Shown: piece by piece, positions 1 to 8,387 of the stretch
Layout: every line of letters starts with the position of its first letter
Numbering within the stretch: position 1 is the first letter of the stretch
DNA from: Allolobophora icterica
Taxonomy: Eukaryota; Annelida; Clitellata; Crassiclitellata; Lumbricidae
Assembly (NCBI GenBank): GCA_963556255.1
Contig: OY744611.1
Span: 39,341,714 to 39,405,713, forward strand
DNA: 64,000 nt
Reading direction: 5' to 3'
Position numbers and translations under genes: made by a program
The notes under the pieces: generated by a model
The model's input: only the letters and a program-made list of their open reading frames with translations
Databases searched by the model: none
What the model was told of the DNA's origin: nothing

Positions 1-285
1 AATACACCCATCCAATATCCAGAGCAAAGACCCATCTCTCAACGGTAGCCTCTCAAAGTTCCCATTCATCCTCATATTCACATTCAAGAACTTCATTGCA
101 TTGCCAAATTCGCCAGTTGAAATGACATGCTCTTCCTCATCATAACCCAAAGAGTATGTCATTTCAACTGGCGAATTTGGCAATACAATGAAGTTTTTGA
201 ATGTGAATATGAGGATGAATGGGAAATTTGAGAGGCTACCGTTGAGATATGGGTCTTTGCTCTTGTTATGGGATGGGTGTATTAA
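1..285. repeat. Imperfect palindrome (about 130-bp arms)
   Basis: The first arm (about 1-131) reappears as its reverse complement at about 153-285, with a spacer of about 20 bp. Examples are the block near 105-125 containing gccaaattcgccagttgaaa and its complement near 160-180. The arms differ by scattered substitutions. The right arm runs directly into the tandem array that follows. The left arm may begin before the window. Confidence 0.8.
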
Positions 286-830
286 GTAGTCCTATTGGGG
301 TAGTGTATGGGATAAGAAAATCTTTGGGTTATTATGGGGATGAGTAGGTCTTTTAAACTTGCGAAATCGCTATTTTTAGCATGACTTTCAATGCAATATA
401 ATGGGAACTTTGAGAGGCTACCGTTGAGATATGGGTCTTTGCTCTGGATATGGGATGGGTGTTTTAAGTAGTCCTATTGGGGTAGTGTATAGGATTAGAA
501 AATCTTTGGGTTTTGATGGGGATGAGTAGGTCTTTTATACTCGCGAAGTCGCTCTTTTTGCCATGACTTTCAATGCAATATAATGGGAACTTTGAGAGGC
601 TACCGTTGAGATATGGGTCTTTGCTCTGGATATGGGATGGGTGTATTAAGTAGTCATATTGGGGTAGTGTATAGGACTAGAAAATGTGTGTGTTATGATG
701 GGGATGAGTATGCTATTTCAACTGGCGAAGTTGGGGCTTCTTACAATGAAGTTCAATGCAATGGATTTTTGAATGTGAATATGAGGATGAATGTGAATAC
801 GAATATGTATGACAACTTGACAGACATTGG
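219..830. repeat. 182-bp tandem repeat, three units
   Basis: The block gttgagatatgggtctttgc starts at about 241, 423 and 605, giving a period of 182 bp. Each unit carries the same downstream sequence, including ggatgagtaggtctttta and a catgactttcaatgcaatat segment. The last unit diverges and drifts back to sequence resembling the palindrome arm. The short open frame over 613-906 is a by-product of the repeat. Confidence 0.8.
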
Positions 831-929
831 GTTTTGGATGGGAAGGTTAGAGAAGAAGATGTGGTTCATTTGGTTTGGCTCCCCTCAACAGTTGCTGACG
901 ATTTGATGTTTCCCTCTCGGAAATCTTTC

Positions 930-1400
930 CACACTACTCCTTTTCATCAGGTATACGTGACCTGGGTGTTACACCTGATAGCTCTCTCTCTCTCTCCTTC
1001 AAAGATCATATCTCTAACCTCACACGTGTTTCCTACTTCCACTTAAGGCGTCTCATGGCTGTTCGACGATCTGTCTCATCCTCTGTTTTCACAACGCTGG
1101 TCCATGCTTTCATTTGCTGACGAATTGACTACTGCAATTCGCTTCTAATTGGTCTTCCTAAGGTCCGTCTCATGCCTCTGCAGTCATTCTTAAATGCAGC
1201 TGCGAGATTAATAGCATGTCTGCCACGCTACTCACGCATTTCATCCTTCATATTTGAGCAACTGCACTGGCTTCCTCTCTCTGCACGTATTAAGTTCAAA
1301 TCCTCATTCTGGTGTCCAAGACACAACGGGGTCTCGCCCCCAAATATTTAATTGATGTAATTCACCGGCCTCTTTCTGTCTCCTCGTTCGCTTGATGAGG
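930..1400 (+). pseudogene. LINE ORF2 C-terminal fragment
   Basis: Conceptual plus-strand translation in shifting frames gives the tail typical of CR1/L2/Rex1-type non-LTR retrotransposon proteins. It includes IDYCNSLLIGLPKVRLM, then LNAAARLIACLPRYSR, then EQLHWLPLSARIKFK. Stops and frameshifts break it, for example the TGA before the DYCNS block. The same type of tail occurs at 20.6, 22.7, 28.0 and 63.0 kb on the minus strand. The endonuclease and RT domains are absent, so this is a 5'-truncated dead copy. Confidence 0.75.
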
Positions 1401-1678
1401 TGTCGGTTATGCTCTGTAGAATCCATTGTTGGTTCGATGTACTTATCATATTTTATCAAGGAGGTTCACGTATGAATTCAGAGCGTGACTAAGTGGCATG
1501 AGATAAGGGTCGTTGCTGAGGGGTGACCACTTTTTTCATTTCCCGTCAAACAGGCACAGATCTCATTGGTCACCACTGACACAAGTTTAATTAATTATAG
1601 TTCAATTGCAATGGACAGAAGAATATCTTCAGTTATTCTTGCGATGACATAATTACCTGAATCGGACACGCACACGGC
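1400..1678. other. No gene seen
   Basis: Unique-looking non-coding sequence between a LINE tail and a degraded DNA-transposon copy. I see no open frame or recognisable repeat in it. Confidence 0.5.
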
Positions 1679-2050
1679 TAGGGCCATCCATTTAGTATAT
1701 GCGCATGGAGGGGAGCGGTGTTAACCGAAATGCATAATTATATGCTTGCGTATGGAGGTCTACTGATTATGTACGTACGCATAGTAACGGGGGGGGGAGG
1801 GGTAAACCTATTAATTGTCTATACTGGCCTTCAATTTGTTTGGCCTTTAAATGAGCCACAGTTCAGTTTTTCAGCTATCAGACAAGTACTACCGGGTGAA
1901 GAAGCACTGGGAGAAGTGTCACTAGTACGCCACCTTACCTGTGACTGTTATTATTAAGCTATCACCCAGCTCAGACCGTTCCATAGATTTCGAGGGGGTG
2001 CGTCAAGAGTATGGAGAAGCACCGGTTGCAGCCACTTAGAAGGGTATCGC
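1679..2050. mobile_element. Degenerate copy of the 37.75-kb TAA-type MITE
   Basis: Starts with gggccatccatttagtatat. It shares with 37750-38225 a series of blocks (about position 1795 gggggaggggtaaacctatt, 1828 ggccttcaatttgtttggcc, 1865 gttcagtttttcagctat) in the same order and orientation. The intact copy has a 26-bp terminal inverted repeat and a TAA duplication. Here the right end has decayed and its boundary is uncertain. Confidence 0.6.
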
Positions 2051-2159
2051 ATATTATTGTTGTTGGGTTGTGTTACATACTCTGACCTGAACACCAACGC
2101 AATCGTAACGGACAATCACTCATACGACAGGGCATAAAACTGGGCAGAGTAATAGGGCT

Positions 2160-2290
2160 ATAATAATATAATTCATTCATTCATTTCGAAAACTTAATAT
2201 AGCGCCCCTCAAGGTGTCTACTTAGAGGCGCTCCCAGCCCAACTACGGGAGTATACACTAGACTTCAGTAACTTGTACAAAATTAGTATC
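2160..2290. repeat. Dispersed LINE 3'-end-like repeat
   Basis: After an attcattcattt run comes a block with agcgcccctcaaggtgtct and gaggcgctcccagccc. Related blocks lie at 20610-20680, 22125-22170, 27925-28010, 56025-56070 and 57800-57870, several of them directly next to LINE C-terminal coding fragments. This suggests a shared 3' untranslated region of one LINE group. Confidence 0.5.
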
Positions 2291-2437
2291 ATAATATAAT
2301 ACAGAATAATGTAGTATAGTAGGCTCTATAGTATAGTACAGTATCATTATGGACTATTACACGAAGGACAGATCTAATACAATACGTAGCTTAATAGGCT
2401 ACAGCTGGGATCTAGGGCTTTCTAGGCCCTATTTGTG

Positions 2438-2990
2438 GAGGGAGATGGGCACTAAACTATTTTTTTGGTTAAATTAAAACTATTTTCCAACTAAAAAAAT
2501 TGTTTAACTAAAGTTGGCAACTGATTTTGGAAATTAGTTAACTAAACTAAAAAAAAGTAGATAAACTTTTTCCAACTTTTCACGACAAACATTTTCACAA
2601 AAAAAGACGTTAAGTGAACTGTAATAATGCAAAGTGTCGATGACAATTTCACCTTCAAACTATGCAATGTGTAGCCTACTGTTCTGGCATACAGTTACAT
2701 GTGCACTGTAAGCAGTGTATGAATTTGAAAACACAGGCTGTCAATGCTAAAACCATGCAGTGTTAAAATGTTTTTTTCTGACAGTGTTCAAAGTTTTCAC
2801 TGTGGAAAAATAGTTGCATAGGCCCTATTGCTGATTTTTTTAGTGAAACTTTTTAGTTAACAACTAAAATTTTTTAAACTATGGTTTTAACTAAACTATT
2901 TTTTTATAGTTAAACTTCTTCCTTAACTAAATTTTTTTAGTTAAACTAAAAGTTAGCAACTTTTTAGTTAACTATTGACCATCACTGGTC
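2438..2990. mobile_element. AT-rich non-autonomous element, hAT-like ends (tentative)
   Basis: Very AT-rich sequence built from variants of agttaactaaa on both strands, so it is partly self-complementary. The left edge has agatgggcactaaacta. The right edge, read on the minus strand, is cagtgatggtcaatagttaa. The pair looks like hAT-type termini, but I could not find a convincing 8-bp target duplication. The Polinton sits a few bases to the right. Confidence 0.35.
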
Positions 2991-3000
2991 CAGTGTAGTA

Positions 3001-3006
3001 AATGCA
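3001..3006. other. Polinton target-site duplication, left copy
   Basis: The hexamer aatgca directly precedes the left terminal repeat. The identical hexamer follows the right terminal repeat at 20315-20320. Six base pairs is the duplication length established for Polinton/Maverick integration. Confidence 0.93.
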
Positions 3007-3494
3007 AGTAGATATATATGTAGCATTCTAGGCCAGTTTCAATAAACAGTGCAAATGCGCATCACATGTTTGTTGAGGAGCATCATCAGCATCAGGAGCA
3101 TCAGGAGGTCTTTTTCAATAATCAGTCGTTGGCCAGCGTGTGTTTTAAGACACACACACACACATGTATAAATATATTACTAGGTAATTAATTAACAGGT
3201 CATTAATTAATTAATAAACAGTGGAAATGGCCATCACATGCTTCGTTCAGGAGCTTCAGGAGCTTCAGCAGCAGGAGCTTCATCAGCATCTGCAGCAGCA
3301 GCGTCAGGTTTTATTGAATACATAAGACCATACATGTATACATACATGTATACATACATGTATGCACACACTCACGGTTTACGTGTGTGTATGTGCAATA
3401 GGCCTAAGTAGGCATATCTTTCACGGGTCGAGATCATCCGGTGCGTTTGTAATGAATGAATGAATGAATGAATGAATGAATGAATGAATGAATG
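3007..3494 (+). repeat. Polinton terminal inverted repeat, left
   Basis: Pairs with 19804-20314. It contains short internal repeats: variants of gcttcaggagcttcagcag at 3241-3320, tacatgtatacatacatg at 3331-3365, and an inner edge of (gaat)n at 3450-3494. The right copy has a longer tetranucleotide run, so the two arms differ mainly by slippage and a few substitutions. Confidence 0.93.
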
Positions 3495-5990
3495 GTCGAC
3501 TTTCCAAGCTCGAACTTCATCATAGTGTCACGCGACTTGACCAAGACCAAGGTCAAGGTGAAGCCCAAGGTAATTCAAGGTCAAAAGTCCGAGTAGGTGG
3601 ATGGATGGATGAATGGACGACATCGACATCGTTCACGCGAGATCGTCTTTGGCATCTAGGCCAAAGTCATTACGTCAAGCCAAATAAGCTAACTGACTGA
3701 GCGAAAGCGATCTGTTGACGTCGGTTGACTTGTAAAATACGATCTGGTAATATTTAGCTAGGTATATCGTATAATATCTTCGACATGCTGAAACAGCCAG
3801 GTTTCATAAATCTCTGAAGTTGTCGTCACGAACTCACGATTAGCTCAATGGACCGGAATTATTGGTTTTCCTTGGCTAACGCAAACAATTCCACTCGAGA
3901 CGCTTTTGGAGACGTGTGCCCTTCTCCTCCTTCTCGTCCTCCTCCGTCCGCAGAGGCAAAGTGGTTCCCATCAGAGCAGCCGATGGATGCAACAGTGATA
4001 AACCCTAATTCAGATCTGACATCTGTTGTCCTTAAGGCGTGGAGATAATCCGAAAACACCTCCGAACATACGTACGTACGTGCAGAGAAACACGTACGCA
4101 CAAATACATTTACACGCACACACACACACAGCCACACACACACATACAGACGCACTTACAGACGCATAGACACTAGCACGCACAGACAGACAGACACAAC
4201 AACACACACATACAGACGCATAGACACTAGCACGCACAGACAGACAGACACAACAACACACACATACAGACGCATAGACACTAGCACGCACAGACAGACA
4301 GACAGACAGACACAACAACACACAGACACACACATACGCATAGACAGACAGACGCACAGACGAACAGACAGACACACAAACAAACAGGAGAAACGCATAG
4401 ACAAACAGGGACACACACCCACGCTTAGACAGACTGACGCACAGACGCACAGAGAGACAGACAAGCAAACAGAAGAAACGCATAGCCAAACAGGGACACA
4501 CACAAGCACAATCAAATACACACACACACCCACGCATAGACAGACTGACGCACAGACGCACAGACAGACAGACAAACAAACAGAAGAAACGCATAGACAA
4601 ACAGGGACACACACAAGCACAATCAAATACACCCACACCCACGCATAGACAGACTGACGCACAGACGCACAGACAGACAGACAAACAAACAGAAGAAACG
4701 CATAGACAAACAGGGACACACACAAGCACAATCAAATACACACACACCCACGCATAGACAGACTGACGCACAGACGCACAGACAGACAGACAAAGAAACA
4801 GAAGAAACGCATATACAAACAGGGACACAAACCCACGCATAGACAGACGCACAGATGCACAGACAGACACACACAAGCATGCACAAATAGGCCTACACCA
4901 CACATAACACAGGCAGAGACAGTGTGTGTGTGTGTGTGTGTATTTGATTGTGCATCAAATCTTTGAATGAATGAATGAATGAATGAACGAAAGAATGAAT
5001 GTGTATGTCTGTGTGTGTGGAATCTGTGCCAGTGCCAATGGATTAATTATAGATTAGGTCAATATTGGCTTTGTCGGTCTGTTGTCCTTCAGACGTCAGG
5101 ATAATGTGGACATTGCTCCAAACACTTCACCGCGAGAGGCGCTTTATTAATGTCCAACGCATTGTGCATGCATTGTCCATGCATTGTGTATGCATTGTGC
5201 ATGCATTCACAGTCGACTATACGGAGTCGTTAGAATGTGAACCTTGGGACCACAATTCCGGTCAGCTATGATCGGAATTGTCGTCCAAAGTAACAGCGGC
5301 TTAGAAAGGAGGAAGAGGTTTACGTATCGATCTGTTTTCCGTTTGTTTCGACTCCGTCTTTCGTTAAGCTTAAGCAAATAATGGCTATTTGCGGTCCTTA
5401 GATTCTTGATAGACTGATGCAGCGACCATCATTGCAACCAGTGATTCCGTTAGTGTGCGTCCGTGCGTCCGGGACTCCAACATTTTGAAGCTGGGCGCAT
5501 AAAAGTAGGATGTGTTGCGTCCATCGACGCACCTAAAGTATGAATGGACGCACAAATAAATTAACGACGCGTCCAAGGGACGCTAAAAACATACTATGCT
5601 GCGTACGCATAGACACTGGCTATACATATATTCAATGAGTCAATGACCTTGGCCATGAATTAAGGCTTAACGGAATGCTCAACTTCTTCTAGTCAATATA
5701 TTATCTATGCTGTTAGTGTCATCTGCGAAATTATCCATATAATTAAAGTCATGCACTGGGTGTAGGTCGGATGCATTAGTAGCAAATAAGACTGGGTCAA
5801 TAGCAGAACCTTGAATAACACTTGGGAATTCTATTCCCATGATGCCTAGTGATATGACCCCCTATTCATGAGATAATGATAAAGCCAGTTATTAATTTTG
5901 GTTAGGTATATCAGTAGTGATATGTGATATGTACCCTTTGGTACATTAGTTAATTAATTAGTTAGTTAGATCACTTATTATAATTCCCCG
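3495..5990. other. Non-coding left arm of the Polinton
   Basis: About 2.5 kb with no recognisable Polinton gene. It holds a CA/CAGA-rich minisatellite (4060-4900), a gaat run near 4965-4990, an internal repeat of cattgtgcatgcattgt variants (5160-5210) and otherwise unremarkable sequence. Small open frames here (such as 3848-4048) have no recognisable motif. The long minus-strand frames over 4010-4903 are low-complexity Cys/Val translations of the minisatellite, not genes. This may be an expanded terminal region, or a later insertion whose ends I cannot see. Confidence 0.6.
4060..4900. repeat. Minisatellite, units of about 110 bp plus cacagaca runs
   Basis: A higher-order unit of about 109-112 bp starts with cacgcatagacagactgac near 4419, 4531, 4640 and 4749. 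It includes gaagaaacgcatagacaaac and agcacaatcaaataca. The 5' part (4150-4320) has three shorter units with gacgcatagacactagcacg. The whole block is purine/CA biased. Confidence 0.85.
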
Positions 5991-5993
5991 ATT

Positions 5994-7085
5994 TTATGCA
6001 TCGTATACATATAGCTGCATGACTTCTACTCCTACCACAGTGTGACTGGGGTTGCTTGTTACTGTAAGTCTGTAATACTGGTACGCAGTCGGAGTCGTTG
6101 AAACATTAAAAAATGACGGGGCAGCTTCGGTGTTTAATAATGCCTGCGTCGATCTTAGTAATTGGGTAAACGTTGATCCATCGTTGCTTCCGTTTAAAAT
6201 CCAGTTTGTAATCTGGTATGTGCCTCTGTTGTGTCTTATCGCTTTCAACGCAATTCTCCAAATTTTAACCGGCTCAGGACATTTTATCTGCAGCCAGACA
6301 TTTAGGATTGATCTACTATCCGCTATCCATGTTCCGTTTGAACCATCTGCATTTAGACTATTGAAAGCTCCATACGCTTGATACTTGTCAGTAACAGTTG
6401 AACTAGCACTTGCGATAAATCCGGTAACACTTTCGTCAGCCTCCAAAATAGGTATGTATCCGATATGACACTTTTTAAGAGCATTATTATCCGCTCTACT
6501 AAGAGCGTTATCGACATAATTTTTAGTGGAGGCATCTTGAGGATTAACGGGGTCTTTCAAATCGGTTATAGATTTTTGTCTCATAACGATATCTTGGTAT
6601 ACATCGATTTTATGGTCGCTGGACGATTTACCGAATCGAATTATATTTTCCGTTCCCACTTTGCACAAGAAACCTTCGATCGATTGCAACGTTATAGGTT
6701 GGTTGAAATAACCTTCGATTTTGTTTGACAGATTACCCAAGATCAAAGCAAACAGTTTGTTTCCGCGTAGATCCTTACACCCTATATTACGTTGACGATC
6801 CGAGCCCACACTTAAAAATAGATTGCCGATCATAACGTCACCAGTCTTAGAAACTTTATTTATACCGCTATTAATATCTACGTAATTTTTGGTAGCACCA
6901 TCTTGGGAATTAGTAGGTTCTAACACGTTGACCAGTTTATGAGAGTCTAAATTAATATTCTCGGTCGCGACATTTGTTCCATCCATACGAAGGAAAGTAG
7001 CATTTGCCTGAGACAGTGTAACTCCTCCGGCAATTATTCTTTCCGAGTATCCAACATCAGTGTGTCCGAATTTATCCACAGGCAT
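5994..7085 (-). CDS. Fibre-like protein 1 with F5/8 type C (discoidin) C terminus
   Basis: 363 residues, intact. Residues 1-45 form a leader shared almost exactly with the neighbouring paralogue at 7183-7878. Two short repeats with a conserved N-x-x-P-x-N-x-Q-D-x-x-T-K-x-Y-V-D pattern follow at about 50-70 and 171-191. This pattern is typical of trimeric phage and viral fibre shafts. From about 215 to the end the protein looks like a discoidin/F5/8C domain (FNSLNADGSNGTWIAD, WLQIKCPEPVKIWRIALK). The likely role is a virion spike that binds cell-surface glycans or lipids, with the shared leader anchoring it to the capsid. The domain reading is from pattern recognition and the attachment role is inference. 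The ATG lies just after a TATA-rich stretch. It is the last gene before the non-coding left arm. Confidence 0.75.
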   Translation of the reverse strand: MPVDKFGHTDVGYSERIIAGGVTLSQANATFLRMDGTNVATENINLDSHKLVNVLEPTNSQDGATKNYVDINSGINKVSKTGDVMIGNLFLSVGSDRQRNIGCKDLRGNKLFALILGNLSNKIEGYFNQPITLQSIEGFLCKVGTENIIRFGKSSSDHKIDVYQDIVMRQKSITDLKDPVNPQDASTKNYVDNALSRADNNALKKCHIGYIPILEADESVTGFIASASSTVTDKYQAYGAFNSLNADGSNGTWIADSRSILNVWLQIKCPEPVKIWRIALKAIRHNRGTYQITNWILNGSNDGSTFTQLLRSTQALLNTEAAPSFFNVSTTPTAYQYYRLTVTSNPSHTVVGVEVMQLYVYDA

Positions 7086-7182
7086 TTTTAGTATATATTA
7101 ATACAATGTATATATATTTTATTTATATTAAAATAAACCGTTGGGTGAGCCCCTTAGCTCAAAGGAGGCTGAAGACCACGAT

Positions 7183-7878
7183 TTAAGTATCGTAAATGTA
7201 TAATTGTATGCTATGAAGTCCTACGTTAATCTGACCGGGAATATGTGTTTTCGAAAATCTGTAATACTGATACGCAGTATTCGTTGAAATATTGAAAAAT
7301 GACGGCACAGTTCCGGTTCTCAATAGGCCAAACGGAGTCGTCATCGTAAATAACCTCGTAAATGTCGATTCGCCATCGTTACGCCCTGATATGGTCCAAA
7401 ACGCCGTGTCTATTTTAAATACATTATCGATGGATTTCAACGCGATTCGCCAAATTTTAACCGGCTCGGGACATTTTATCTGTATCCAGGTATTCAAAGA
7501 ATCATTAGAAACCCAAGATCCGTTCAAACCATCCGCGTTGAGACTATTAAACGCTCCGTACGCTCGATATCCGTCTATGTGCGAACTGGCACTAGCGACA
7601 AAACCGTTACTACTCTCGTCGGTTTCTAAATTAGGTATATATCCGAGATAACATTTCTTATGAGCATTATCTACGTAATATTTGGTAGCACCATCTTGGG
7701 GGTTAGTAGGGTCTAACACGTTGACAAGTTTATGAGAATCCAAATTAATATTACCAGTTGCAGCGTTTGTTCCATCCATACGAAGGAAGGTAGCATTTGC
7801 TTGAGACAGTGTAACTCCTCCGGCAATTACTCTTTCTGAATATCCAACATCAGTATGTCCGAATTTATCCACAGGCAT
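7183..7878 (-). CDS. Fibre-like protein 2 with F5/8 type C (discoidin) C terminus
   Basis: 231 residues, intact. It is a shorter paralogue of the 363-residue protein. The first 70 residues differ at only a few positions. The central shaft (residues about 71-203 of the longer protein) is missing, and the discoidin-like domain follows directly. Framework segments are conserved between the two (FNSLNADG, IKCPEPVKIWRIALK, AYQYYR), while the loops between them differ strongly. Tandem duplication followed by loop diversification is the simplest explanation. The start is fixed by the shared leader and by the tataaaATG context. An ordinary duplicate without a changed role is also possible. Confidence 0.75.
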   Translation of the reverse strand: MPVDKFGHTDVGYSERVIAGGVTLSQANATFLRMDGTNAATGNINLDSHKLVNVLDPTNPQDGATKYYVDNAHKKCYLGYIPNLETDESSNGFVASASSHIDGYRAYGAFNSLNADGLNGSWVSNDSLNTWIQIKCPEPVKIWRIALKSIDNVFKIDTAFWTISGRNDGESTFTRLFTMTTPFGLLRTGTVPSFFNISTNTAYQYYRFSKTHIPGQINVGLHSIQLYIYDT

Positions 7879-7909
7879 TTTATAATATATATATATATAT
7901 AATTATATA

Positions 7910-8356
7910 TTAAAATAAACCGTTTATAACTTCCTGCAAATTCGCGCCATCGTCCATCATTTTCAACACGTACAGACACAGATGACCGCAAAACACTTCG
8001 TTATCAGGCTGTATTCGTTCGCTGTTATAATAAACCGGACGACGTAAATATTTCAGTAGCTCGGTAGGTGGAGGGAGACCATAGCCATCGAAATATTTCG
8101 CCGAAATTTCGCCGTTCTTCTTGATCCAACACACCCAATGAGTTCCGCTTCCACTAGATTTATCTAGGTTAAGGATGCCGCTTTCGTTAGTAAGCCTACT
8201 CGGTCTCCCAGGCAACTCGTCTCGTAGGAAAACGCCTCTAAAGTTTGTGATATTTAGTTTCTTCTTAGCGACGTCTAGCAGTTGTATATTCGACAAAGGA
8301 ACATTCGGTAACACGACTCCGCAAACGTCGATTTCTGTAACACTTCTAAAACTCAT
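7910..8356 (-). CDS. Adenain-like cysteine protease (Polinton PRO)
   Basis: 148 residues, intact. The catalytic set of the adenovirus-protease/Ulp1 clan is visible: His73 in GTHWVCW, the acidic residue Asp90 in KYFDGYG, the oxyanion Gln116 and nucleophile Cys123 in VFCGHLCLYV. Upstream, NFRGVFLRDELPG (38-50) and GILNLD (60-65) are the segments that usually precede the histidine in Polinton proteases. The expected role is cleavage of virion precursor proteins after assembly. Candidate target sites occur in the two small core-like proteins of this element. It starts 32 bp downstream of the truncated polymerase gene in the same direction. Confidence 0.9.
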   Translation of the reverse strand: MSFRSVTEIDVCGVVLPNVPLSNIQLLDVAKKKLNITNFRGVFLRDELPGRPSRLTNESGILNLDKSSGSGTHWVCWIKKNGEISAKYFDGYGLPPPTELLKYLRRPVYYNSERIQPDNEVFCGHLCLYVLKMMDDGANLQEVINGLF

Positions 8357-8387
8357 TTTATAATCAACGAATAGATTCTTTATGTGC

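Noticed and set aside
3848..4048. Small Polinton gene of 66 residues
   Set aside because: No motif, no promoter context like the other genes, and overlapped by another frame. Not supported.
4060..4900. CRISPR array
   Set aside because: The repeats are contiguous minisatellite units without unique spacers, in a eukaryotic genome.
4010..4903. Open frame of 297 residues rich in Cys and Val on the minus strand
   Set aside because: It is a translation of the CA/CAGA minisatellite. Overlapping frames on the same strand look the same, and there is no domain or start context.
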